64,000 nt of DNA from Enchytraeus crypticus (Eukaryota; Annelida; Clitellata; Enchytraeida; Enchytraeidae). The position numbers were made by a program, and so were the translations under genes. Positions 24,576-37,034 of the stretch are shown piece after piece. The DNA is taken from assembly GCA_905160935.1 (NCBI GenBank), contig CAJHZI010000271.1, positions 1,417,501 through 1,481,500 on the forward strand, read 5' to 3'. Below the pieces are notes generated by a model. It did no database searches. It was not told the origin of the DNA and saw nothing but the letters and a program-made list of their open reading frames with translations. Position 1 is the stretch's first letter; every line of letters begins with the position of its first letter.

Positions 24576-25544
24576 CAGGCCCGTAATGGTCCGGGCTGCT
24601 GAACTACAAGCAGCCTGTACCACTGTTCGTGGTCTGCTTGCTTACGATCAATCGGCGCTTCAACCAATTTATAATATTGTATTCGACCAGCCCTTAAGGA
24701 CATTTCTACAAGTTCATGTTTTTCGCCCTGTCCTAACGACTATTTGATTCTCTGGGCCACTGAGTCTACAGGAGTCCGGATAGATAGGATCGATTCTCTA
24801 CATCCATTGGCTTGTCATTCTGAGAGTATGGAGATCGCAGTCTGCATAGAAACAAAACAGACATTTGAGGGTGAATGTAGCAAGATGCAGTTTGGATCAT
24901 TTCATATTCAATTCCGGGGATCTCGGGACCAAGTCTGAATCACCCGATGAGACATAATGGACACTATATGAATCACATGTGAATTGACGAGATGAATGCC
25001 TTATTCAGTGCCAGATGTATTTGGTTTCCGGTCATAATATTGCAATAAGAGTGACTCTTTTGGTGAAATTTGTGCAGGTCACAACATTAACCAATGAAAA
25101 GAAATAAATGAATAACATGCATTATAATGAAATAATTAACCATATGTTGATATCTATCGATTTTACAACCACATGTTAAAACTAATTAAAGCAAATTAAT
25201 TCTAATTTCCGTATAATCATGCAGTCCTGTGAATGTCCGAAATTTTATTCTTGGATCAGCGTGGCCGAGAATCGTACCCAAGAGAATTCTCTTCATCAAA
25301 GGATTGCACACTTAATGTATCATGTCATGACTTGACGCTTCTATAGGCTCTATATGCATATATAACAATCCACTTTATTTACGCTACAAAATTAAGATAT
25401 ATTAGAAGTGACAGAAAACCACAAATCATGTTTACATAACATAACGGCACACCGGGTCAGGAAGCACAGATGCTTGTTTAAGACCCATTTCCTCCTTCCT
25501 GTCCGTGGTTATTAGTAATCGTTGCCTTTTGATGGCGCATCAGT

Positions 25545-25724
25545 TGCAGCCGGCGCGGATTTAAGAATAACCTTCCATTACCCTGGGATTTTTCCTTCCT
25601 AAGCTTTTACCAACACTCGGTCTTCCAAGGTGGTCACCCACAAAGTACTAACCGAGGTCGATGCAGCTTAACTTCGATAATTGACGCACAACTAAACCAA
25701 GTGCGCTAATCCCGCCGTCTCTAC
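25545..25724 (-). mobile_element. 5S rRNA-derived element (SINE3-like)
   Basis: On the minus strand, CGAAGTTAAGCTGCATCGAC, then CTCGGTTAGTACTTTGTGGG and TGACCACCTTGGAAGACCGA follow the order and spacing of the 3' two-thirds of eukaryotic 5S rRNA (AAGTTAAGC, GGTTAGTAC, GGGTGACC). This includes the internal promoter region. The 5' side (GACGGCGGGATTAGCGCACT) is diverged. After the 5S-like part the sequence continues into an unrelated body. A 5S-headed SINE or a 5S pseudogene fits; a working 5S gene does not. Confidence 0.75.
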
Positions 25725-26337
25725 ATCATACGCCTACGTTGCCTAACTATGAATATAACAGATTACAGATGAATCCCCATCAGCGTGTAGCTACCCTTCG
25801 CTGAAGGTTATACCACACTGGCGGTGTCTTCCAGTGCCGGACCCTTAGGGGCTTATAGCTGAAGCGGCGACGCAGTAATTACAGGAGAACCTGTGCAGCA
25901 TCGACACAGGCATCCTTCAAGGTTTCACCATCAGGCCAGAGCACTTGTTCATCGTCTATTGTCTATAAGATGGCAGGATCGACACAGTTTGAATTTTACC
26001 TAACTATTAATTTTGCTCTAATCGTATTGCTTTTGTTGTTGTTGTCGTCATTCATGTTATTTCCAAGTATTAATTTGTGAAATTTGGCATCGCTGAATCA
26101 GGCCTAGCAAAATCATAAGATCTGGATTTTTTTCAAGCTATTGCATAATTGCAATATATATAGAAAAACAAATTTACACTAGTATTATCGAAGTTAAATA
26201 AATGAATTAAAGACTAGAATTTGGATAATTCTAACACAATAAATTATACTAAACCTATTTATTCGTGCGAATCAGTCAGAAAAGTGTCGATATATAATGT
26301 GTAGTTGTAATGTTATTGAACGATCGGCCTTGACTCT

Positions 26338-26490
26338 GAGATCCAACATGGCGCAATGTTGTTGTGAAAGTCATCGAGTGTTGTATTACCGATGAGGATA
26401 ACGACCTCGGACACTTTCTGCCTAATTTCATTTTCAGTTATATTTATAGCACTGCTAATTGACTATCTATAAAGCGGTAATTATTGAACG
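26338..26490 (+). promoter_or_regulatory. Putative USP30 5' leader with YY1-like site and uORF
   Basis: CCAACATGGCGCAATG matches the general YY1 pattern (AANATGGC). Its ATG (26348) opens a 15-codon upstream frame ending in TGA at 26395, well before the USP30 ATG at 26491. The transcription start site is not visible, so whether the uORF is transcribed is inference. Confidence 0.35.
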
Positions 26491-26611
26491 ATGATTCCGC
26501 TAGACGGTAGAAATTTGGCTGTCATGGTCGGCGCGGCGGCTGCCGTTTCCGTAGCGGTGTACATTGTGTGGGGGCCATCTGAGCGACGACAACATAAACG
26601 AAACAAGAAAG
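26491..26611 (+). CDS. USP30: USP30 coding exon 1: membrane anchor
   Basis: It encodes MIPLDGRNLAVMVGAAAA onward to the basic stretch. The donor follows AAGAAAG (GTTGAA), phase 1. The ATG is chosen because it begins the hydrophobic anchor and no upstream in-frame ATG extends it. Confidence 0.9.
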
Positions 26612-29600
26612 GTTGAAGCTTTACTAATTGTGTGCTTGCTAATACGAGTACGCTAATAATTAACGTATGTCATTTATTATATCGAGATTTTTATAATACA
26701 AGATCTTGATAAGTAATAATTTTTTTACCAAACTTTTCAAGCCATTGTTTTTGTACTAATTTAACTACGTCCAATATACATTAATAATTCTGTATCATGT
26801 GCTCCAGTACGTGCTTATGTCAAACCGAATTGAATTTGGATTATTTTGGAGGGTAATGTGTACATTAATAGTAAAAGATTAAACCATTTTGAGATTCATT
26901 TTACTGATTTTAATTTTTAACAAAAACAATGAGCGTACCTAAGAGTTGGGTGAGGGATACAATTGTTAAGTTGTCCAAAACAAGAGATTTGAGCAATTGC
27001 AGTAATTGGAGAGGTATAACATTGCTATCAATACCAGGCAAAGTCTTCTGTTCTGTTTGACTTGAAAGAATGAAAAACAGAAGCAGACAAAATATTAAAA
27101 GAACATCAAGCTGGCTTCAGGAGCAATAGATTATGGAACGAACAAATTTTCAGTTTATGTTATATTGTCCAACAGAGCATAGAATATCAACAAGATATCT
27201 ATATAAATTTCAAAGAAGCATTTGTTGGTATTCATAGGGGCATTTTATGGAAATAGCCAGGAGCTACATATGGAATTCCTAAGAAATTCTCCCGTTGAGT
27301 TGTTTAAACTGTTTTAAGATAAATCATCCAGCAATATGAAAACACCAACAGGGGTCTCTGAATTTTTCTATATTGTAACAGGAGTCAGGCAAGGATGTAT
27401 CTTGTCGCCTTTCCTTTATGTACTAGTGATTGAGGAAGGTTTTCAATGGGAGAGAGTGGGGTAGTTACTAGCAAACATTATGCGTCAACTTCAAGAAATG
27501 TCAATAGCTTTAGAAGGAAATGCTGCAATAGTTGGATTAAGAATTAGCTCTGAAAAACAACAATTAGAATTGGTAAGGCATTCATGATGTATTTCAAAGA
27601 CTACTATATATTTGTAAAAGTGATAGAATTGATGTGGGACTGAAGAATAAAATTTATTCAACCATTGTGCAACCCTTCTTGATGTATGCGTGTGAAAACG
27701 GGGAAAGTACTCATCATCATCATCTTCCCTTAAATCCCAGTTTAATTAGGGGTCAGGATACAAATAGACTTTCTCCAGTACTCTCTGTCCCACACCATAT
27801 CATCGGTCAATCCCCTATTTTTCATGTACTAAAATCATGTATGAAAGTAATAATAAAATAAAACACAAAATTAACTGTTATCGACAAGGTATCTCAGAAG
27901 TATCCTAAAAATTCATTATTAGGAGCACGTAAAAAATTAAGCAGTACTTGAAAGGTTTGGAGAAAGAAAATTAGATGAAATAGTTGCGGATATGGGTAAG
28001 GGGGTAAGGTTCTTGGGTCATGTATTAATAATGCCTAATGATAGATATGTAAAGACTGAAATAAATTGGAAGCCAAGCCAAGGAAAAAGGAAAAGAGGAA
28101 GACCTAGATTTACCTGATTTAGCACGATCAACAAAGATTTGAAAACTTTGAACATTTTATGGGAACATTTCATGGGAACATTTTTGTGTAAGAATGGAAG
28201 AATGTTGCCACCCTATGTTCTCTTTAGAATGCAAGGAACTGATGATGACGATGAATTTTTAACGCTCACATATAATAGCACTACTTAAATCTCCTCCATT
28301 TTTTTTCCAAACATCACTTGCGGTAATGCAATTTTAAGACGTGGGTTAGGCTAAAATGTAAATATTTTTTAGCTTTGAAAAGATGGAAATCCGATGCCTA
28401 TATCAACATTTAAAGAGCTCGCAAAATTTTTAAAGAGTTAAAGTAATTATAATTGCTAAAAAAATGAGGCTACCATTAGAAGAAGATTGTTTCCTTAAAG
28501 GCTATCTATCAACAAAAATACAACCCTTGTTCAATGATTCAAAAATGAACTTGAGGATAAGAGAAAGTGAACTTTATAGTTTGATTTAAAATTGGTTGGT
28601 AGGTGGATACTATATAATTTACTAACATTCTAGTATATTTATAATGAACTACAAAATTTTTGAACATTTTAAAGTTTAATATTAAAAATTATTACTAGCT
28701 AGTATGATGAGTTTAATTAAGAGTTTAAGACTGGAAAATGTACATAGTATGTGCTGTTGATTACTGTGCTTCATAAATACTTAGTGTATGTAACTAATCG
28801 ATTAATTTATTCAGATGATGGAGTATCACTCTGATGTATCTGCAGCTTTTTTCCTTGATGTGAATATTCTAAACAATTCTGTATGATTTTTATCAGGTAT
28901 CTGCCCGGGTCTGGTGAATCTCGGCAATACGTGTTTTATGAATGCTGTACTGCAAGCTCTGGCTCCCTGTGCCTCCGTTGTTCAGTGGCTCTCAAATCTT
29001 TCTGAGGCAAAGAGGAGCGCGAGCCAATGCCTCGCTACCACGCTCTACAATGTCGTCAGAGGTTTGATGGCTAATTTAATTATTGGTTGTACATAATAGG
29101 CAATAATTTAGTTATTGCTGTATTTAATTATGGCTGTGTCGGTTTAATTATCGTCTGTACCAGTGACTGCGTCTATTTAATTATTGTCTCTACCAGTGGA
29201 TGTGTTGATTTAATTATTGTTTCTACGAGTGGCTGCGTAGATTTAATTATTGGTTGTGCCAGTGGCTGCATTATTTTAATTAAACATTGGCTGTACCAGT
29301 GGCTGCGATAATTTAATTATTGGTTGTACCATTGACCGCTTCTATTTAATATTTATTGGCTGTACCAGTGGCTGCGTGGATTTAATTATTGGCTGTACCA
29401 GTGAAAGTGTCGATTTAAGTATTGGTTGTACCAGTGGCTGTGGTGATTTAATTTTTGGCTGTACCAGTGGTTGCATCGATGTAGTTATTGGTTGTACCAT
29501 TGGCTATGTCAATTTAATTATTGGTTGTCCCGGTGGCTACATCGATTTAAATAATAATCATACCGATGCTATGCTTTTGTAGTGCTGAACAATGATAGCG

Positions 29601-32600
29601 TGGAGTACAGAGAGGAGTATAGTTTAACTGATGTGATACGCTCGCTCTCTGCTCATGGATGGGTCATATCACCTGAAGAACAGGTTAGTTCTCAACCGTC
29701 TTAATAGCTTTCTGTAATCAGGTTAGTTCTCTACCATCTTAATAGCTTTCTCTAATCAGGTCAGTTCTCTACCATCTTAATAGCTTTCTCTAATCAAGTC
29801 AGTTCTCTACTGTCTTAATAGCTTTCTCTAATCAGGTCAGTTCTCTACCGTCTTACTAGCTTTCTTTAATCAGGTTAGTTCTCTACTGTCTTAATAGCTT
29901 TCTTTAATCAGGTTAGTTCTCTACTGTCTTACTAGCTTTCTCTAATCAGGTTAGTTCTCTACTGTCTTAATAGCTTTCTCTAATCAGGTCAGTTCTCTAC
30001 CATCTTAATGGCTTTCTCTAATCAGGTCAGTTCTCTACCATCTTAATGGCTTTCTCTAATCAGGTCAGTTCTCTACCGTCTTAATGGCTTTCTCTAATCA
30101 GGTCAGTTCTCTACCATCTTAATGGCTTTCTCTAATCAGGTCAGTTCTCTACCATCTTAATGGCTTTCTCTAATCAGGTCAGTTCTCTACCATCTTAATG
30201 GCTTTCTCTAATCAGGTCAGTTCTCTACCGTCTTAATAGCTTTCTTTAATCAACTCTCAGCTGAGAACTCTGTCTTCTCTTGACGATGTTTCGTGATGTT
30301 GACACTTGCATTGTCTACTACATTGCTTGATGAAATAAAGATTGTATATAATTGGAATGGTATTGATGAAAGATCATCTGCCATCTTAAAGTTTTACTGA
30401 ATTAACTGTGCATCACCTGATAGCCTTCTAGCATTGCAACGATTCTCGTCTTTCTCTCGTTTTATTTCGAGCTGATGCTGCCAGTTTGTTGTCAGAAGGA
30501 ATATGAGGAAGTGATATGGCGCAACGGTTAGAATGTTCACTTCGGATGCAAGTGGCCTGTGTTCAATGTTCAATGCCCAATTTAGTCAATGCACGTGGAG
30601 TAGGATACTCCATGTAAGCGTTGGCTAATTGATTCAACATACGTTTCTCAGGACAGTTTCAGTCAAAATATTTCACTTGACAAAAATGAATAATGTCGGC
30701 AGAATAGAACCTATCAGTCAGCTGATTTCACAGGTAATTTAAAGGATCTCGGCCGTGCTCAATTCAACAGCAAGTCGTAATACCATTTACAGTCAAGTGA
30801 CGTCTAAATGAAGTTGAATGAGTGCTTCTTACGCTTAGAAGAAGATTATGAAAAAATATTATATAATATTAATATTCATAACTTGAACTATTGAGGCTAT
30901 TAAATAGTAATTGATGTGATTTTTGTAGCTTTCCAAAAATATCAAGTGCAAATTATTTGAAACCTCAGAACATCTTTTGTATTTCTTTCATGGACAATTG
31001 GTATTGAATTTGTAAAAAAAAGGCTGGTAAAGCTAATGTCAATGTCAGTTTGCTCACTCGAAAGCGATGTCAGTGATGGGCGAGCCCAGGATTTGAACCT
31101 TGCACATACTGATCTGCGGTCGAATATCAATCCGACATTGCCACTGGCTCCAGCCAGTAAGTAAGTATCTAGTTGATTAGCCTCATCTTGTGAGATACAG
31201 AGATGTTAAATTCTGTGATTCAGGATGCTCACGAGATGTTTCACGTGCTGACAGAGACGCTGAATGATGAGACAACTCGTGTTCCCAGCGCCAGCTCACT
31301 CTTTGACATCTCCAGGCTGCAGGTGAGTAGATATCATTAAACTAGGAGCTGAGTGTGACGTTAAGCTTTCTCACGCGAAACAGTGGGAATCGGGTTCTGA
31401 TAAGCTCTGGCCATGTTACTGAAGCGTATCGCAAGACGGGACACTGACGTTAAGCTAATCTTTAGCTCTAGCTCTTAATAAATCAATCAGTTAAGGATTA
31501 CAAACTATGAGACAGCTCAAGTTTAGTTTCTCTTTCAGATTGTTGGTTCTAATAAATAAATAAATTTATTATTAACCAGCCTATGGTAAAGGATTACAAA
31601 GGTGTAGAAAGGTAAAGCATTAGTGATGAGACCTGCCATGACTTGGATCAAAGATATACTCGTTAATAAAACTCTGAGCTTATAATGGTGATAATAATGG
31701 GTTAATTTATATGAGCGCCATTCTATGCAATAGGCCAAAGTATTGCGCTACTGTTGTTAGTTATATGCACAATTTGACGAAACAGTCGTTAGCTTCCTCT
31801 GAAAGCTCAGAAAAGATAAATCTGACTATCTAAGACTAGCGGGTAGATTGTTCCAAAAAGATGGCCCGGAGTCAACGAATTTCCTGGAACCCATCATTAT
31901 TCTGATTTTTGGAATACAGAGTATCCCAGCATCTGCAGATCAAAGTGTGTTACGACCTGATAGGCTACAGACAGATACACAGGCACAGCCATTGGGATTA
32001 GAAAATTTAGAGAAAATTCTGGAGCCTCGATGCTTGCCAATCGAATGCTCCTTCTGATGTTGGTTTAGATCTTAGTGCTTTGTCGCCTTTTACGACACAT
32101 GCAGTCCACGATTGGTCTATTCTTCAACAACCCGGACTCAACACGGGTAACGTTAGCAAACATACAGTGACTTATAATGACTCTTTGATGATTTTGTTTT
32201 TAAGGAGACAGAACTGATGTCTAGTTCTGAGGCGTGTAATCGTATTCAGACAAGCCTGCCTGTGCTGGAGAGAAACGTTGCTGATAATCCTTTTCATGGT
32301 TTACTGGCCAGCCAGCTGAACTGCAAGCGCTGTGGATTTAAGGTTTGCCTCTTATGTTCCCTCTGTGTATCTGTTGCTAAGTTGAAAATTTCAAATGCTA
32401 CTTCATTAAAGAAGGCAGCATTTCGATACAGTATCTGTAGTTTGTTAGAAAGAGCTTATTTTCATGGATTTATACTGTTATATCTTGTGTGGAAATCCAT
32501 ATGCAAATGAAAAGGAAAGCGGAAGATAGAGAAGAGTGGAGGTGTTATATACCATGGACCTGCCAGTAGGCTGTGTGCTAAGAGAGAGAGAGAGAGAGAT

Positions 32601-35600
32601 ATCTAGTTGTGGAACCCAATGTAATATATTTTAGACTTCTATCAGACTATGAAGAATCGTGACGTTGCAGGAATTAATTTGAATTAATTTTTTTGATCAC
32701 TGATAGTTATCTCCTCTTGTAAACTGATGCAATTTTATCTAAGAATCAACTACTATATATTTATCAAATATCTGATAAAGTGAGTTAAAAACGAAAGAGG
32801 CATAATTTAGCAAATACTGTGAAATTGGTTTGTTTAGAATGCTTATATATGGTACTCTGCTGTTTTAACATTGTTTACTTCTGCTGTGGTGTCCTATTTT
32901 ATTTGTCTGTTGTTTTTCATTTTGTATTTAAGTTTGTTTTGTTTAAAACTTTGACTAGTGTCATATGAAAACAGTTTTGTCCAGTGGTACTTCAGTGCAT
33001 CTTGTTGTATCAAGAACCCGTTGTACATATAGTTGCAGTGTGTTCATTTATGTAATTCTTTGATATCTTACTGCACTTTGCTTTATTAATTTGCCTGAGT
33101 CTTTCAACACTGTTGCATGGGACATTGTTGTTGTACTGTTTCAGAGTACCTTTAAGCTTAAGTATGCCTGTATTAGGAACCTGTTGTGTATATAACTGCA
33201 GTATGTTTATTAGGTAAATCTCCTACATGTTGCTGCACTGCGCCATATTAAATTAATTAGAGTTTTCAATACCATTGCACGGGACATTGTTGTTATACTG
33301 TTTCAGTGTGCCTTTAAGTATGCCTGTATGAAGAGCCTGTTGTATATCTAGCTGTAGGGCGTTCATTTATGTAAAGCTTTCACATCTTATTGCATTATAT
33401 TGATTTGTCTGGAGTTTCAATACTGATGCATGGAATATGTTTCTTGCTCTGTTCCAGTGCGCCATTAAGTATGATCATTTTGACAGCTTGTCTCTCACAA
33501 TACCTGCTCATAATATGGTAAGTGTACATGGTACTGTTGAGAAATTTAAAGGTCTTTTGATGTTTACTACAATCCACATATTTAAAAAAAGAAGTAAATG
33601 TAATAAAACATAATGTGTATTTTATGTTATTAAGGTGATTGTTTGAGTGATTTTTAGTTATATGCTAAGTAGACAGTTCAATAATATTTTTTGATGCGGA
33701 ATATTTAATTTGGGATAGGAGTATAAATTCAAATGGCTTCATTGCTGGTTTACCATATAGAACTAGGATGTTTGAACAGCTTTTGAAAGATTATTATAAT
33801 CTATGTTACAATGATGCACTAAAAATAAGTTAGATGAAAATGCAAAATGTAGTGTTAGTAGCTCACTTAACAAACTGATAGGAAAGAGGTCATAGGATTT
33901 AGTCTCAGCTTTATCTTCTCTATCTTCTTTCATATTGTAAGTTGTGCCTCAAAAATGTCATTAATCCTTGGTTTTTAGAATTAGCAGATTATACTATATA
34001 GTACGTCGGTTACTTCTAAAATTCTAACTGTTATGAGATCTAAGTTTGTGTATTACTAAGATTGTGCAACTCTAAGGTGTGCACTCAAAGGTTGTGTAAC
34101 TCTAAGGTTGTGCAACTCTAAGGTTGTGCACTCAAAGGTTGTGTAACTCTAAGGTTGTGTACTCAAATTTTGTGTAACTCTAAGGTTGTGTACTCTAAGG
34201 TTGTGCAACTCTAAGGTTGTGTAACTCCAAGATTGTGTAACTCTAAGGTTGTGCAACTCTAAGTTTGTGTAACTCTATGGTTGTGTACTCTAAGGTTGTG
34301 CAACTCTAAGATTGTGTAACTCTAAGGTTGTGCAACTCTAAGGTTGTGTAACTCTATGGTTGTGTACTCTAAGGTTGTGTTAGTCTAAGATTGTGTAACT
34401 CTAAGGTTGTGCAACTCTAAGGTTGTGTTACTCTAAGGTTGTGTAGCTCTAAGGCTGTGTACTCTAAGGTTGTGTACTCTAAGGTTGTGCATCATTTATT
34501 CGGTCATTGGTTTGGTCATATCGTTTAAAATTACTACTTTGCTGTACAGGATTTTTCTGCAAGTATGAAACATCTGGACAGTTTGGTGTATAGACGTATA
34601 AATAGAGAATTCACGTGATGCTACTGATTTGCACTGTGTAGGGGCCGCTGACAGTGGAGAGCCTGCTAAAGAACTATGTGCTGCCGGAGACAGTTGAGGG
34701 TGTGACGTGTGAGAAGTGCAGCACAGAACTGCTGAAAGCTGCCAACGGAAGCGCGCAGGGTAACAGAGTCAGGTCCAATGATAAACTCGACTCTTTCAAG
34801 TCTAATCACATCAAACAGATGACCATTGGAAAGGTTTGATTCTATTTTCTTATAATTTCTAATATAATTAATGATTTATAACAATTTTGTAAAATTAGCT
34901 TTTAATTTTAATAAAGTTACTTAGCTAAGTTTGACTTCTGTCTCTGTCACACAAACTGCATTATTTGTACTAATTAGCGTTAAGTTATTAGCATATTGAT
35001 ATGCCCTTGTTGTTTTCGAGGCGCTGAAGAATAGACAAACCATTAACTGCATGTGTTGTAAAAGGTGACAAAGAAAATATTGAGAAAGGCAACGGGAAAC
35101 CACCTCAGAAGTTAAATTTTTCGCAAGCGATATGCTACATAAGGTATGGATAATAAGGCATGGCCTTTTGCTAAGGGATTAACTTGTTGATCTGTGGAAT
35201 GCTCTTTATGATGCGGGAAAGCTGACTCTGAGTATGAATAGGTACTTTTTAGCCTGAGACTTACATAACACGAGTGAGAAAGCGATTAACAGCGCACTTG
35301 TCACTGCTTTGTGGCCTTTGTGTCCTTTTTCACTTTATCTCATGTATTTCTTGCTTATGATGTAAACTAAAGTGAAATAAATATGATTAAACTCAATTCA
35401 ATTTAACATAAACAACTTGTAAAGAAATAAATGACCTCCTCTGACATTGCCTTATGGCGAGGAACCGGGCGTTAAATTCTTTTTGATTGATTGAAATGTT
35501 GTGCCAAAGAAATGATAAATGTTATGAGTAAAGAAATTATACTGTGTTTTAGCTGCCGCAGTGCCTCTGCATACACATACAGCGCACAGCTTGGCTAAAC

Positions 35601-37000
35601 AATGGAGTGCCTATGAAACGTTTCGATCGTGTCGCCTTTCCCGAAGTGCTCTGCATGACGCCTTACATCTATCAGAAGAAAGACGCGCACACTATGAGAC
35701 CTAAGACGTTAGAGTTAGACGTGAACGGAAGCTTGCGATTGGTTGGTGGTAAAGATCAGAAGCCTCTCAAATCAAAGAATGAATTGAGGCTACCGTATGT
35801 AATGCTCTGTCCACTCTATGTTTTTATGGATATCAATCATCATCATTATCTTATGTTTTTTTGAATATCTATCTTCATCATCCTCTTCATCGTCACTGGT
35901 TTATTTCAGGCTTATGTCCATATGACATTGTATATATAAATTATATATAAATACAATTACAGAGCTATAGATGCAGTCTATGTTTAGTGGAGTACTTTTA
36001 TATTCTTATAAATGTGTTCTTGTAAATTTGGTTGGCCTGTTTGATATAACTGAAGGCTTACAAACTTAACCTGTTCATGCTCTGCTATGCTTCTGTAGGG
36101 TTTGCAATTTTAACGTTGATGTGAAGAATTAACTCATAACCATATTTATAATAAAGGCATAGAAGATCAGTATGGTTACAAATTACTACCTGGTTTTGTC
36201 ATGTCATGTGATCATCCTAGGGGCTGGTTCCAGCCATTGATTTTCACATGATGTTCCTCCACAAGACTATTTTACGTCATTTCATGGATGTTCATTCTTT
36301 TTCTTCTTTCTGTTTTCCCATAAGTGCTAATTCCAGCAGGCTTCGGGTCTTCTTCTAGGCAGTTTTTATATCTTCTTTTAGGTCTTCCCATTGTTCTTTT
36401 GCCATGCGCTTTGTAACTAAATATCTTTCGAGGGTTTCTGTGTTCTTCTATTCGTGTCACATGTCCAGCCCATTTCATTTTTTCTTGATGATTTCACTAT
36501 TTGTTGTTTTGTCCTTTAGCTCTAATCCGTTACGTGCTCTTTGTAACTCATTCTTAGTATTCTACTTAGCAATTTATTTTCAGTAGAATAAAATTACTTT
36601 TCCATTGCCTTAGTTAATTCCCACTATTCAAACCAGTAGACTATTACTGGTATCACTCAGGTGTTGAGAATTCAAAGTTTAATTTCAAGTTTGACATCGT
36701 GCACTATGATGATTCTCTGTAACTTGCTAATTGTATCATGCCTAATGGTGTCTTCTATATGATCTTTTGAGTTATGCTAATGCTAAAGCTGCAGCAATAT
36801 ATTAAAGTGAGCCATTTATAATTTGAGTCAGAGACAGAAACGTTTAAAAAAACTAAAGTTCGAAAGAAATTAGCAGAAAAAATACTTTTCAGTTCTACAT
36901 AAGTTAGTGTTTGCTTCTATATTTGACTCTACTTTATTTTTGTCTGATTCATATTGACGTCCCTGACATCATCCCTGGATGAGGAAACGGACGTTAAACC

Positions 37001-37034
<34 letters not shown>

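Noticed and set aside
25605-25724. Possible functional 5S rRNA gene
   Set aside because: The 5' third is too diverged and no terminator follows the 5S end. The fused unrelated body indicates a derived element.
29087-29582. Two Cys/Gly-rich repetitive open frames
   Set aside because: Products of the 33-bp minisatellite inside USP30 intron 2.
36404-36586. Plus-strand hydrophobic open frame
   Set aside because: Antisense to the LINE C-terminal fragment on the minus strand (36272-36480).
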